Below, in pieces: positions 1-7,493 of a stretch of 14,538 nucleotides of DNA. How positions within the stretch are numbered: the first letter of the stretch is position 1; every line of letters starts with the position of its first letter. The notes beneath the pieces were generated by a model. It worked only from the letters and a program-made list of their open reading frames with translations, had not been told where the DNA came from and did no database searches. The position numbers and the translations under genes are program-made. Source of the DNA: Alphaproteobacteria bacterium (GTDB lineage: Bacteria; Pseudomonadota; Alphaproteobacteria; Acetobacterales; Acetobacteraceae); assembly GCA_026225015.1 (NCBI GenBank), contig JAMFRY010000125.1, positions 1-14,538 on the forward strand, read 5' to 3'.

Positions 1-108
1 ACCGAGGAGGAGATGTCCTCCATCAATATCACACGCGATGAGTTCCACGGCGAGTGGAATTATACGATACGGCCAAGCAACAGGACAGATCGCTCCGTTA
101 ATTCCTGA
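1..108 (+). pseudogene. Transposase C-terminal fragment (ISAzo13 / PF07592-like), cut by window edge
   Basis: Frame 1 is open from the first base to a TGA at 106-108, giving 35 residues. The segment includes RDEFHGEWNYTIRPS, and a Trp-Asn-Tyr-Thr-Ile/Leu-Arg-Pro ending is what I associate with the C-terminus of ISAzo13-family (Rhodopirellula-type DDE) transposases. The rest of the gene lies outside the window, so I cannot tell whether the element is intact or a remnant. No clear terminal inverted repeat is visible between the stop and the next gene. A 7-bp inverted match (176-182 against 214-220) is too short to call an IS end. The family assignment is from memory of the motif and is moderate at best. 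Confidence 0.5.
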
Positions 109-252
109 CGAGTCCTAGGGGTGAGGGCGTTCATCCACCATCTACTTTCCGCGCGAGCCGGCAGCCACGATTCGGTAGGCGGTTAGTTTGAAATCTGGTA
201 CTATTAGTTGGGCCCGCCTAACGTACATAAGGCTCTCCACCGGAGGTTAGGA

Positions 253-510
253 ATGCTGGATATGCGCCCCAACTGTGAGTGTTGCGACCGCGACCTTCCG
301 GCATCTAGCCGGAACGCGCGCATCTGCACCTTCGAATGCACATTCTGCGCTGAGTGCGCTGGCAACATTCTGGACGATCAATGTCCAAACTGTGGAGGCG
401 AACTCGTTGCCAGGCCCGTGCGTCCAGCTAGCATGCTGATTGCAAATCCGGCGTCAGCGACACGGGTGTTCAAAGAGCGCGGTTGTTTGCAGACGCTGAT
501 TTCAAACTGA
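253..510 (+). CDS. Small cysteine-rich DUF1272-family protein
   Basis: This is an 85-residue protein. Nine cysteines fall in the first 47 residues (C8, C10, C11, C25, C29, C32, C35, C44, C47), in CxCC, CxxC and CPNCGG arrangements typical of a double zinc-binding (treble-clef or zinc-ribbon-like) fold. The opening MLDMRPNCECCDRDLP and the closing CPNCGGELVARPVRP match the DUF1272 family, whose function is unknown. The ATG at 253 is preferred over an upstream in-frame TTG at 208 because GGAGG (242-246) lies 6 nt upstream and because family members start at this Met. The last ~25 residues after RPVRP are less conserved in the family as I remember it. The gene stands alone between a transposase fragment and a convergent thiolase gene. 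It is probably a cytoplasmic metal-binding protein. Confidence 0.85.
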   Translation: MLDMRPNCECCDRDLPASSRNARICTFECTFCAECAGNILDDQCPNCGGELVARPVRPASMLIANPASATRVFKERGCLQTLISN

Positions 511-556
511 CCATTACCAATGATTCGTGCCCTGCCGGGCGCCAGGGGTATCTCCT

Positions 557-1807
557 TTAAACCCGCTCGATAATCACCGCCGGCGCCATGCCGCCCGCCG
601 CGCACATCGTGATCAGCGCGCGCTTCAACCCCCGGCGCTCCAACTCATCCAGCGCCGTACCGATCAAAATGGCCCCGGTCGCGCCGACCGGATGGCCAAG
701 CGCAATCGCGCCGCCATTCACATTGATCCGCTCGCGATCAATGCCAAGGTCGCGGATGAATTTCTCCACCACCACTGCGAAGGCCTCGTTCACCTCGAAC
801 AGATCGATGTCGGAGAGCTTCAACCTGGCTCTGGCCAGAACCTTTCTTGCTGCCGGCACCGGCGCGTTCAGCATCAGCGTCGGGTCATCGCCCATATTCG
901 CGGTGGCGATAATCCGGGCGCGCGGTTTCCAGCCCTGTTTCTCCGCATAGGCGCCGGAGGCCAGCAGCAAGGCCGCCGCGCCATCCACTACGCCCGAAGA
1001 ACTGCCGGCATGGTGCACCGGCACGATGTTGAGCCCCGGATAGCGGCTGGTGATAAGCTGCCCGAAGGTGGCGCCGGATTCATCTGCCGGCGCATCGAGA
1101 AACTTTGCGAAAGACGGTTTCAGCGCGGCCAGATCGGCGGCGGCGGTGTTCGGCCGTGGGTGCTCGTCATGATCCAGGAGCAGCTTGCCCTCCAGATCAT
1201 AAACCGGGATCAGGGATTTGGAAAAATAACCGCCCGCAATTGCGCGCCCGGCGCGGCGCTGGCTTTCCAGCGAGAACGCGTCGAGTTCCTCCCGCGTGAT
1301 CCCCTCCAACGCTGCAATGGCGTCGGCGGCAACCCCCTGGTTGGATTGCGGATGCCGCGCCTGCAACCGTGCATTGTCGCCCAGGCTGCCGCGTTTGATC
1401 CCCGCCGCGGCCTGATCAATCTGATGCTGCGTGATAAAGGACATTAGTTCCGTCCCGCCGGAGATCACCAGATCCTCCATGCCGGACATGATTTCCGCGG
1501 CGGCGAGATTGGTGGCGGTCAGGCCGCTGCCGCAGAAGCGGTCGAGCGTGACACCGCTGGCTTTCACGTCATAGCCGGCATCGAGCGCCGCCATGCGGCC
1601 CAAATCGCCGCCCTGCTTGTCAAACTGCGCGCTGGTACCCCAGATCACGTCGTCCACTTCAGCGGTGTTGATGTTGTTGCGTTCCTTCAGCGCGGCAAGC
1701 ACGCCGGCGGCAAGGTTCTGCGGGTGCAGGCTGGTATAGGCGCTCTTGCCGGGCTTGCCGGTGCTGCGCGGCGTGCGAACCGCGTCGATAATGTAAGCTT
1801 CCGCCAT
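557..1807 (-). CDS. Acetyl-CoA acetyltransferase / 3-ketoacyl-CoA thiolase
   Basis: This 416-residue thiolase catalyses the reversible thiolysis of 3-ketoacyl-CoA, or condensation of two acyl-CoA, in the cytoplasm. All family landmarks are present. The nucleophile is Cys92 in DRFCGSGLTA. NEAF lies at 340-343. The active-site His372 is in NVNGGAIALGHPVGATGA, and the second catalytic Cys402 is in CAAGGMAPAVIIERV at the extreme C-terminus. The length is normal for the family. The start at 1807 is chosen over a longer reading (to 1906) because the protein aligns from MAEAYIIDAVRTP and GGAG (1818-1815 on the minus strand) sits 7 nt upstream. It is divergent from an AraC-type regulator, which may control it, and a long dyad lies between them. 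Substrate chain length cannot be read from sequence. The SSSGVVDGAA region is of the type seen in degradative (fatty acid or steroid side-chain) thiolases of proteobacteria. Confidence 0.93.
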   Translation of the reverse strand: MAEAYIIDAVRTPRSTGKPGKSAYTSLHPQNLAAGVLAALKERNNINTAEVDDVIWGTSAQFDKQGGDLGRMAALDAGYDVKASGVTLDRFCGSGLTATNLAAAEIMSGMEDLVISGGTELMSFITQHQIDQAAAGIKRGSLGDNARLQARHPQSNQGVAADAIAALEGITREELDAFSLESQRRAGRAIAGGYFSKSLIPVYDLEGKLLLDHDEHPRPNTAAADLAALKPSFAKFLDAPADESGATFGQLITSRYPGLNIVPVHHAGSSSGVVDGAAALLLASGAYAEKQGWKPRARIIATANMGDDPTLMLNAPVPAARKVLARARLKLSDIDLFEVNEAFAVVVEKFIRDLGIDRERINVNGGAIALGHPVGATGAILIGTALDELERRGLKRALITMCAAGGMAPAVIIERV

Positions 1808-1933
1808 TTTCAGTCTCCAAGCTTCTTTACGAACAATTTTGGGATAGATGTACGGATCTGGCAAACCCCATGGCCGCAATGTAGACCCGCTTATCCCGCG
1901 CCCCAAAGCCCGGATGGGATGCTAACCGGCAAT

Positions 1934-1987
1934 CGCCGCCGCGCAATGGGAGCGCTTGCCCCAAAACGCCAGCATTGCGCGGCAGCG
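1934..1987. promoter_or_regulatory. Long dyad in the thiolase/regulator divergent intergenic region
   Basis: A 15-bp inverted repeat with one mismatch lies in the 297-bp space between the divergent starts at 1807 and 2105. The left arm is CGCCGCCGCGCAATG (1934-1948), the right arm is CATTGCGCGGCAGCG (1973-1987), and the spacer is 24 bp. The core GCGCAAT occurs again in direct orientation at 2001-2007, giving three copies in this region (plus, minus, plus). Its position suggests an operator for the adjacent AraC-type protein or another regulator. That role is inference. A TTGACG (2043-2048) upstream of the regulator could be a -35 box, but no good -10 is spaced from it. Confidence 0.4.
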
Positions 1988-2104
1988 CCATTTTCAGGCG
2001 GCGCAATCGGCCGGCCAAACCGGGCAGCGCCGCATCGGCCGCTTGACGGTTGTTTCGCACCCAACCATGGTAACTTCCCCGAAGGGAGAGACAAAAACCA
2101 ACCA

Positions 2105-3072
2105 ATGTTCAACCCGTGCAGCGCATCATTGTCAGATTTTGACCGCGAAAAGTGCTCCGCGGAGGATTTGCTGTTTGCTTCCGGCGCCCGTTTTCCGGCC
2201 GGCCACGTGCTCGATCAGAAACGGACCAGCACGGCATCCCTGATGGCCATGCGGGTCGATTACGACCGGGATTATCCAGTCACCGGCAACTGGTATTCCG
2301 ACGATATCCATTTTTTCGACATGACGCTCTCGGCCCGGCCGCCCGGTTCGCGCGGCTATTTTCCCGAAGCCTCGGGCGGCTACCGTTCGCTTGGCAAAAT
2401 CTTCTTCATGCCGGCGGGCCACCGTTTTCGCGGCGAGGGCGGACCAGGACGCCAGCAAAGCCTCTCGCTGTTTTTGAAAGCCCGGGTAGCGGTGAAGATG
2501 CGCTGGATTTCGGCCAAAACCTTACGCCCGGTCTGGCCAATTGCGTCCGGCTGGAGGGCGGCGCCGTGCAAGCCGTGCTAACACGCATTTTGCGCGAGGT
2601 GGCGCAGCCTGGCTTCGCCTCGGAGCTGCTGCTGGAAGGCTTGAGCCTGACCCTGCTGGCCGAAACAGCCCGGCTACTGCACCGTCTGCGCGAGCGGCAT
2701 TTCCGCAAGGGCGGACTCTCGCTCCGGCGCCTGAAGGCCATCGAGGAGCGGGTTCGGCAGGGCGGCCGCACCACCTCGATTGCTGAACTGGCGGCCCTCT
2801 GCCAACTCAGCCGCCGCCATCTCATCCGGGCCTTCCGAACTGAGACCGGAGAGACGATCGGCGGCTTCGTGCAACGTCTGACGACGGAACGCGCCAAGTC
2901 GCTGCTGGGCGCGACCAAAAAACCAGTTTCAGTCATCGCAACCGAGCTTGGTTTTGCAACCGGCGCCGCATTCTCCGCCGCCTTTCACCGGGCGACGGGA
3001 CAAGCGCCGCGCGATTTCAGATCGTCGCAGCGATTTGTCGCGCAGGCGGCGGCAAGCGGTTCGCGTCATTGA
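2105..3072 (+). pseudogene. AraC-family transcriptional regulator, interrupted by a -1 frameshift near 2481
   Basis: Two overlapping frames together encode one AraC/XylS-type regulator of about 322 residues. The N-terminal ligand/dimerisation part begins at ATG 2105 (MFNPCSASLSDFDREK) and is coherent up to LSLFLKA near 2482. That frame then runs into nonsense and stops at 2579-2581. The coherent sequence resumes one frame earlier at PGSGEDALDFGQNLTPGL (2482 onward) and continues to the stop at 3070-3072. Adding one C to the CCC run at 2481-2483 would read through as K-A-P-G-S. The C-terminal domain holds both helix-turn-helix units (SIAELAALCQLSRRHLIRAF and VSVIATELGFATGAAFSAAF, followed by TGQAPRDFR). 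A GGGAG sits unusually far (16 nt) upstream of the ATG. The gene could be a pseudogene, a base-calling error in a homopolymer, or less likely a recoded gene. It is divergent from the thiolase and 72 nt upstream of the dehydrogenase, which are its likely targets. Confidence 0.82.
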
Positions 3073-3144
3073 GCAAAGAGCGCTATCGAGCAACAGGTTA
3101 GCGAAGAAGAACAACCCTGGATGCCAGGCGAGAAAGGAAATGCG

Positions 3145-3957
3145 ATGGAATATGCAAGATATAATAACAAACGGGTGATCGTTACCGGCTGCTTCTCCGG
3201 CATGGGGCACGCCACCGCGCAATTGCTGCTGGATATCGGCGCGCAAGTGCATGGTCTGGATTACAAGGAATGTACGCTGCCGCTCGCCTCCTTCACCTCC
3301 ACCGATCTGCGCGACCCGGCTTCGATCGACGCGGCGGCGGCGAAAATCGGCAGAGTGGATGCGCTGTTCAACTGCGCCGGCCTGCCGCAGACTTTTCCGG
3401 CGGTTGACGTGATGAAGGTCAACTTCATCGGCACGCGCCACCTCACCCAGAAAGTCGTGGCGCTCATGGAGCCGGGCGGTGCTGTCGCCAGCATCTCCTC
3501 GACCGGCGGCCTCGGCTGGAGCCGGCGCATCCCGACCCTGATGGAGTTGGTCGCGACCGATAGCTGGGATGCCGCCCTGCGATGGGTGGAATCGCATTTG
3601 GACATCGTCGCCGAAGGCTATTCCTTCTCAAAAGAGGCCATCATCGTGTGGACGATGTTTGAAGCCGCGCATCTGATCAAACGCGGCATCCGGCTCAACT
3701 GCATTCTCCCCGGCCCGACACAAACCCCGATGATGGCGGAATTCGAATCCGCAACCGACGCGGCGGTGCTTGATGCCGCCGCCCAGCCGATCAACCGCCG
3801 CGCCACGCCGGAAGAACAGGCCGGCCCGCTGGTGTTCCTGAACTGCGACGCCGCCACCTACGTTAACGGCGTGGTTCTCCCGGTGGATGGCGGATTCATG
3901 GGCGGGTTAGCCACCGGCCAGGTGGATATTTCGAAGATGATGGCGGGTGCCCGATAA
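3145..3957 (+). CDS. Short-chain dehydrogenase/reductase, 3-alpha-hydroxysteroid / coniferyl-alcohol dehydrogenase type
   Basis: This is a 270-residue classical SDR oxidoreductase of the cytoplasm. The Rossmann nucleotide site is TGCFSGMG (residues 14-21). An acidic residue at the end of beta-2 (LDY, D39) points to NAD(H) preference. NCAG lies at 76-79, the structural Asn is N93, the catalytic Ser is at 118-119, and the YxxxK pair is Y159/K163. The roughly 40-residue gap between Ser and Tyr, holding an insertion (GWSRRIPTLMELVATDSWDAALRWV), is the hallmark of the 3-alpha-hydroxysteroid dehydrogenase/carbonyl reductase and coniferyl-alcohol dehydrogenase subgroup. The C-terminal VLPVDGGFMGG is typical of SDRs. 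The ATG at 3145 is chosen because AGGAA lies just upstream; the in-frame ATG at 3121 has no ribosome-binding site. It follows the AraC gene on the same strand and may be controlled by it. The true substrate could be a steroid, an aromatic alcohol or another secondary alcohol. Confidence 0.9.
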   Translation: MEYARYNNKRVIVTGCFSGMGHATAQLLLDIGAQVHGLDYKECTLPLASFTSTDLRDPASIDAAAAKIGRVDALFNCAGLPQTFPAVDVMKVNFIGTRHLTQKVVALMEPGGAVASISSTGGLGWSRRIPTLMELVATDSWDAALRWVESHLDIVAEGYSFSKEAIIVWTMFEAAHLIKRGIRLNCILPGPTQTPMMAEFESATDAAVLDAAAQPINRRATPEEQAGPLVFLNCDAATYVNGVVLPVDGGFMGGLATGQVDISKMMAGAR

Positions 3958-3978
3958 ATATTTGGCGCTGGGCCGCGC

Positions 3979-4290
3979 TTAGATCAGGCTACCGGTGTTT
4001 TGGGGGTAGGCCCTGAAGGCTTTGACGGTTTCGTTCTTGTGGCTCAGATCGGTGATTTGCACCGCGCTCCCGCCAATGCCGCACACCGTCACCTTGTCCA
4101 GCGGCTCCCACATGCTCATCAAAGCCTGGGAGCCCGGATAAGCGTTATAGGCCTGGCCGGATCGCAGGGTAATCAATAACCCGGCCGCGTTCAGGATTTT
4201 ATCGCCTCTGCAAGGCGGGGACCCACTGGGTTGCGCCTGTGCGTTTGCCAGCCCAATCGCCAGCCAGGCGGCAAGAAATATCCGTGACAT
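3979..4290 (-). CDS. Small exported hypothetical protein
   Basis: This is a 103-residue protein I do not recognise. The first 19 residues (MSRIFLAAWLAIGLANAQA) form a short Sec signal peptide with a likely cleavage after ANAQA, so the mature product (~84 residues) should be periplasmic or secreted. The mature part has two cysteines (C27 and C70) that could form a disulfide, and no transmembrane segment. The start is well supported: AGGAGG on the minus strand lies 5 nt before the ATG. A small dyad, GGCTC (4303-4307) and GAGCC (4315-4319), lies directly upstream of the ribosome-binding site. The gene converges on the dehydrogenase with only 21 bp between stops, and I see no terminator there. 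Confidence 0.7.
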   Translation of the reverse strand: MSRIFLAAWLAIGLANAQAQPSGSPPCRGDKILNAAGLLITLRSGQAYNAYPGSQALMSMWEPLDKVTVCGIGGSAVQITDLSHKNETVKAFRAYPQNTGSLI

Positions 4291-4690
4291 CTGATCCTCC
4301 TTGGCTCGGTGATTGAGCCCGGAATGATCTACAAGCTGGGATACCGGGTCAGGGGAATCAAGGGCGGCGCTCCAGCCTCTGGCTACGGGGAGATTGTTTT
4401 GATATCGCTATAAATTGCCATCGCCAGGGCGATAATAACAGGAATACCATAGCGTTCGAACCGGCTTTAGAGCCACGGATGGTTTTGGCGCAATTTCGGG
4501 TGGATGAGGCCCGTCAACATCCTTGAGTTGTGTTTTTATGAGTAATACTCTCGGTTAGATTGAATCGCCGCACCCATCAGGCGGGGGTTGACGAGCCGGT
4601 TTTTGGAAAGATTGCGCGTGATTGAAATTATTTCCAAAACGGCCTTTAATAGCGAGCGGCTTTGACCATGACCCACTTTCTATCCCACAC
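4291..4690. other. Gene-poor stretch, lower GC
   Basis: No reading frame here has coding character or a recognisable product. The stretch is visibly more AT-rich than its neighbours. The only structure I see is a perfect short palindrome, ATCGCC-AG-GGCGAT (4420-4433). The stretch leads into the inverted-repeat element at 4691 and may be decayed or mobile-element-associated DNA. Confidence 0.5.
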
Positions 4691-4836
4691 GTCATGCCCG
4701 GCGAAGGCCGGGCATCCACGACTTTTTTTATGGCGCCTGGATCAAACGGTGCCCCAACCTATTCGCTCATGGGTTTGACCGCAGATTAAGTCGTGGATGC
4801 CCGGCGGCGTGCACACGCGCCTTCGCCGGGCATGAC
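4691..4836. repeat. 146-bp inverted-repeat element without a gene (MITE-like)
   Basis: The left arm (4691-4724) and right arm (4788-4836) are perfect inverted copies over 34 nt, except that the right arm carries a 15-nt insertion (4806-4820). Each arm contains its own palindrome, ATGCCCGGC / GCCGGGCAT. In the left arm these pair over 9 bp around a GAAG tetraloop (4694-4715). The arms bracket 63 bp that is visibly related to the sequence just inside the left arm of the second element at 7573-8027 (shared CTTGGATC/CCTGGATC and CAACCTATT blocks). It encodes nothing. It looks like an internally deleted, non-autonomous relative of that element. In RNA the whole unit could form one long hairpin. 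No target-site duplication is apparent. Confidence 0.75.
4806..4820. repeat. 15-nt palindromic insertion in the right arm of the short element
   Basis: The sequence GGCGTGCACACGCGC interrupts an otherwise perfect copy of the left arm exactly at the loop boundary of the arm palindrome. It contains its own 5-bp hairpin, GCGTG-CA-CACGC (4807-4818). Confidence 0.6.
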
Positions 4837-4873
4837 AAGGTTGCGGGGACGGTGAGTCAATTACAATGGCGCT

Positions 4874-4882
4874 TGGTACAAT
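4874..4882 (+). promoter_or_regulatory. Candidate extended -10 promoter for the winged-helix/ATPase regulator
   Basis: TGgTACAAT matches the extended -10 consensus (TG-n-TATAAT) at five of six hexamer positions. Transcription would begin near 4889, giving a leader of about 33 nt before the ATG at 4922. It overlaps the alternative upstream ATG at 4883, which argues that 4883 is not the start. There is no convincing -35 box. This is pattern-based only. Confidence 0.4.
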
Positions 4883-4921
4883 ATGGCGCCTCGTGCAGGG
4901 AAGCGCGCTGGAGTGAACATT

Positions 4922-7480
4922 ATGCTGGTCGCTGACGAAAAACTTCGCTTCGGGCCATTCGATCTGGACCCCCGTCGGCGCCTGCTGACAGGACCCGATG
5001 GGCCGGTCTCGCTCGGCGGCCGCGCCTTTGACCTGCTGGCGGTGCTAGCTGGCGCCCAAGGCCGGCTGTTCACCAGGCACGAGCTGATCGAATTGGTCTG
5101 GCCCGGCCTGGTGGTGGAAGAAAACAATCTGCATGTGCAAATGGTGGCGCTGCGCAAGACGCTGGGTGGCTGGCAGAAACTTGTGCAAACCGTGCCGGGC
5201 CGGGGCTACCGTCTTGTAAGCGATGCGCCAACCGGCGTCGAAACCCCGCCGCAATCTGGCTTGCCCGAAGCGCAGCTGGCAGCGCATCCGGGGTTCATGC
5301 GGCCGCCGCTCATCGGGCGGGATCAGGAACTTGCCGAGCTTCGCAAGCGCCTCGCCAGGCACCGGCTGGTCACCATCACCGGCCCCAGCGGCATCGGCAA
5401 AACCCATCTGGCGCTCGGCCTTGCCGATATGGTGCTGGACGATTTCTCCGGCTTGGTGCGGATCGCGGATTTTGCGCCGATTACCGAGGATACGCGGGTG
5501 GAGGCCACGGTCATCGCCGCTTTCGGATTGCGCCTGAGCGAAAGCGCATCCCGGCCGGAAGCTTTGGCCCAGGCGCTCGGCGCTAGGCGGGCGTTGCTGA
5601 TCCTGGATAATTGCGAGCACCGTCTCGGCGGCATCGCGCCATTGGCGGGAGCGCTGCTGACCGCCTGCCCGAGCCTCTCCGTGATCGCGACCAGCCAGGA
5701 GCCGCTGCGCGTGGAGTCTGAGGCAGCCTATCGCCTCACGCCGCTGGCTTTGCCGCCGCCAAAGGCGACCGCACCGGAGGAGGTTGCCGGATATGGCGCG
5801 GTGGAACTTTTTCTCCAGCGCGTCGAGGCCGCGGACCGGCATTTTCGCCTTGGCGGTTCCAATAGCGCGACGGTAGCCGCGATCTGCCGCAGCCTGGACG
5901 GGATTCCGCTGGCCTTGGAGATGGCCGCGGCGCGCGTTCCCTCCTTGGGGTTGGAAGGCTTGCATAGCCGCCTGGATAAACGTTTGCGTTTGTTGACCGC
6001 CGGGCTTTCCACCGCCGCCGCCCGCCACCGCACCTTGCGCGCCACCATCGCCTGGAGCGACGAGTTGCTCGATGAAACAGACCGCCGGGTTTTCCACCGG
6101 CTCGGCGTTTTTGCCGGCACGTTCTCGGCCGAGGCTGCCGCTGCCATTTTGAAGGATGGCGAAGAGGATGAATGGACCATCCTGGACGCGCTCGGCCGGC
6201 TGGTGGATAAATCCCTGGTCGTTGCTGAAGCCGGCGCTGAGCCCAGGTACCGGTTGCTGGAGACGCCGCGGCTGTTCGCGCTGGAGCAGCTTACTGCAGC
6301 CGGTGGCCACGCCGCATGTCTACGCCGGCACGCTGTGTTTTACGCCTCACTGTTGGAGCAAGCCTATGCCGAGTGGGAAACCATCCAGGATGACCCCTGG
6401 CTCGCTCGTTTCGCCCCGGAACTGGGTAATGTCCGCGCCGCGCTCGATTGGGCGGTGAGCCCGCAGGGCGATGCAGAACTTGCGGCTTCCCTTGCGGGCG
6501 CCGCCGCCACGCTCTTCGATAAATCCTCCCTGCTGACCGAAGGACGCCGCTATCTTGAACGTGCTGACGCTGCTGCCCCGGACGCATCTGTCGCAAGCCG
6601 CGCACGGCTCTTCCGCCAGACAGGCAGTCTATGGTTCAGTTCAGATCGCCCGCGCGCTCTTGCCGCGCTGGAAAGGGCGGCGGAGATGTACCTGGCGCTG
6701 GGCGACGATAAAGAGCGCGGCGCAGCGCTCGCGCTTGCCGGGGTGATCCATAGTTTCCTTGGGAGCCGAGACCAGGCCAAAACGCTGCTCAACCAGGCCA
6801 AGGATTTGCTTGCCGGCGCAACGCGCCCGAAAACTTCGTTCTACGTTCTTAATAATCTGGGCATCATCGCCGGCATGGAAGAGGATTTTTTTAGCGCACG
6901 CGGGTTTTTCGATCAAGCGCTGCGCCTCGCCCGGCGCGGCAGTGCAGGTCAGAGCCAAGTTACCGCACTGATCAATCTCGCCGAGATCGAGTTCAATCTT
7001 GGCGAGATTGATCTTGCCATCGAACGCGTCGGTACGGCCATTAGTTTTCTCCGTGCGGAAGCACAGCAGACCAATCTGAGCTGGGCACTAGTCAATATCG
7101 CCACCTACCTGCTGATTGCGGGCCGCTTGGCTGAGGCGCGGCACGCGGCCACTGAGGCGCTCTCTTTGGTCGCTCTGCAAGGCGGCTTCATCCTGCGGGT
7201 ATGCCTGCAGCAATGCGCTTTGCTTGGCGCCTCCGCAGGCAATATGAAGGATGCTGCTCGTCTGCTTGGGTTCGTAGACGCCGGCTACGAGGCAGCGGGC
7301 GAATTACGGGAGCCGACGGAGGAGCGCGTCTATGAGGTTCTTTCACAAAGACTTAGATCCGGTCTGTCGCCGGCTGCATTTCAGCAGCTTACAGACGAAG
7401 GTGCGGCCTGGAATGAAGCCGCAGCTGCTAAAGCTGCCGCTAAGCTATTGGCGCTGGGCGACGAGGCAGGTGAAATCTGA
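4922..7480 (+). CDS. Large regulator: winged-helix DNA-binding domain, P-loop ATPase, helical repeats
   Basis: This is an 852-residue protein. Residues ~5-100 are an OmpR/PhoB-type winged helix without a receiver domain (RFGPFDLDPRRRLLTG, then LVWPGLVVEENNLHVQMVAL and VPGRGYRLV). A STAND-like ATPase follows, with Walker A GPSGIGKT (154-161), Walker B LLILDNCEH (225-233), a sensor ATSQEPL (256-262) and the GIPLALEMAAAR motif (327-338). Most of the remaining ~450 residues are Ala/Leu-rich helices of TPR type, such as the ALALAGVIHSFLGSRDQAKT region. This is the architecture of COG3903-type predicted ATPase regulators. They are thought to act as ligand-gated transcription factors that oligomerise, but no ligand is known for this one. 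The ATG at 4922 is chosen over 4883 because GGAG (4910-4913) is 8 nt upstream and a candidate -10 box covers 4883. It has no operon partner. Confidence 0.88.
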   Translation: MLVADEKLRFGPFDLDPRRRLLTGPDGPVSLGGRAFDLLAVLAGAQGRLFTRHELIELVWPGLVVEENNLHVQMVALRKTLGGWQKLVQTVPGRGYRLVSDAPTGVETPPQSGLPEAQLAAHPGFMRPPLIGRDQELAELRKRLARHRLVTITGPSGIGKTHLALGLADMVLDDFSGLVRIADFAPITEDTRVEATVIAAFGLRLSESASRPEALAQALGARRALLILDNCEHRLGGIAPLAGALLTACPSLSVIATSQEPLRVESEAAYRLTPLALPPPKATAPEEVAGYGAVELFLQRVEAADRHFRLGGSNSATVAAICRSLDGIPLALEMAAARVPSLGLEGLHSRLDKRLRLLTAGLSTAAARHRTLRATIAWSDELLDETDRRVFHRLGVFAGTFSAEAAAAILKDGEEDEWTILDALGRLVDKSLVVAEAGAEPRYRLLETPRLFALEQLTAAGGHAACLRRHAVFYASLLEQAYAEWETIQDDPWLARFAPELGNVRAALDWAVSPQGDAELAASLAGAAATLFDKSSLLTEGRRYLERADAAAPDASVASRARLFRQTGSLWFSSDRPRALAALERAAEMYLALGDDKERGAALALAGVIHSFLGSRDQAKTLLNQAKDLLAGATRPKTSFYVLNNLGIIAGMEEDFFSARGFFDQALRLARRGSAGQSQVTALINLAEIEFNLGEIDLAIERVGTAISFLRAEAQQTNLSWALVNIATYLLIAGRLAEARHAATEALSLVALQGGFILRVCLQQCALLGASAGNMKDAARLLGFVDAGYEAAGELREPTEERVYEVLSQRLRSGLSPAAFQQLTDEGAAWNEAAAAKAAAKLLALGDEAGEI

Positions 7481-7493
7481 GGATTTGTTACGA

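Noticed and set aside
529..548. Small hairpin CCCTG/CAGGG between the DUF1272 and thiolase stops
   Set aside because: The stem is only 5 bp with an 8-nt loop and lacks a clean T-run on either strand, so I do not call it a terminator.
527..1447. 306-residue open frame on the plus strand
   Set aside because: It is antisense to the thiolase, which has all catalytic motifs. The product is Arg/His-rich with no family resemblance, typical of a shadow frame in GC-rich DNA.
1724..2104. Upstream extension of the AraC N-terminal frame
   Set aside because: The frame runs open from 1724 across the thiolase 5' end and intergenic DNA, but only the part from ATG 2105 resembles an AraC-type protein.
2470..2480. 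Programmed -1 frameshift at the T-run in the AraC gene
   Set aside because: The needed slip direction fits, but the heptamer reads G-TTT-TTG, which is not a good slippery site, and no stimulating structure is evident. A lost C in the nearby CCC run is simpler.
4420..4433. ATCGCC-AG-GGCGAT palindrome as a terminator
   Set aside because: It has a 2-nt loop, no T-run and no gene ending nearby.
5045..6310. 421-residue open frame on the minus strand
   Set aside because: It lies inside the winged-helix/ATPase gene in antisense. Its composition is Gln/Arg/Gly-rich without motifs.
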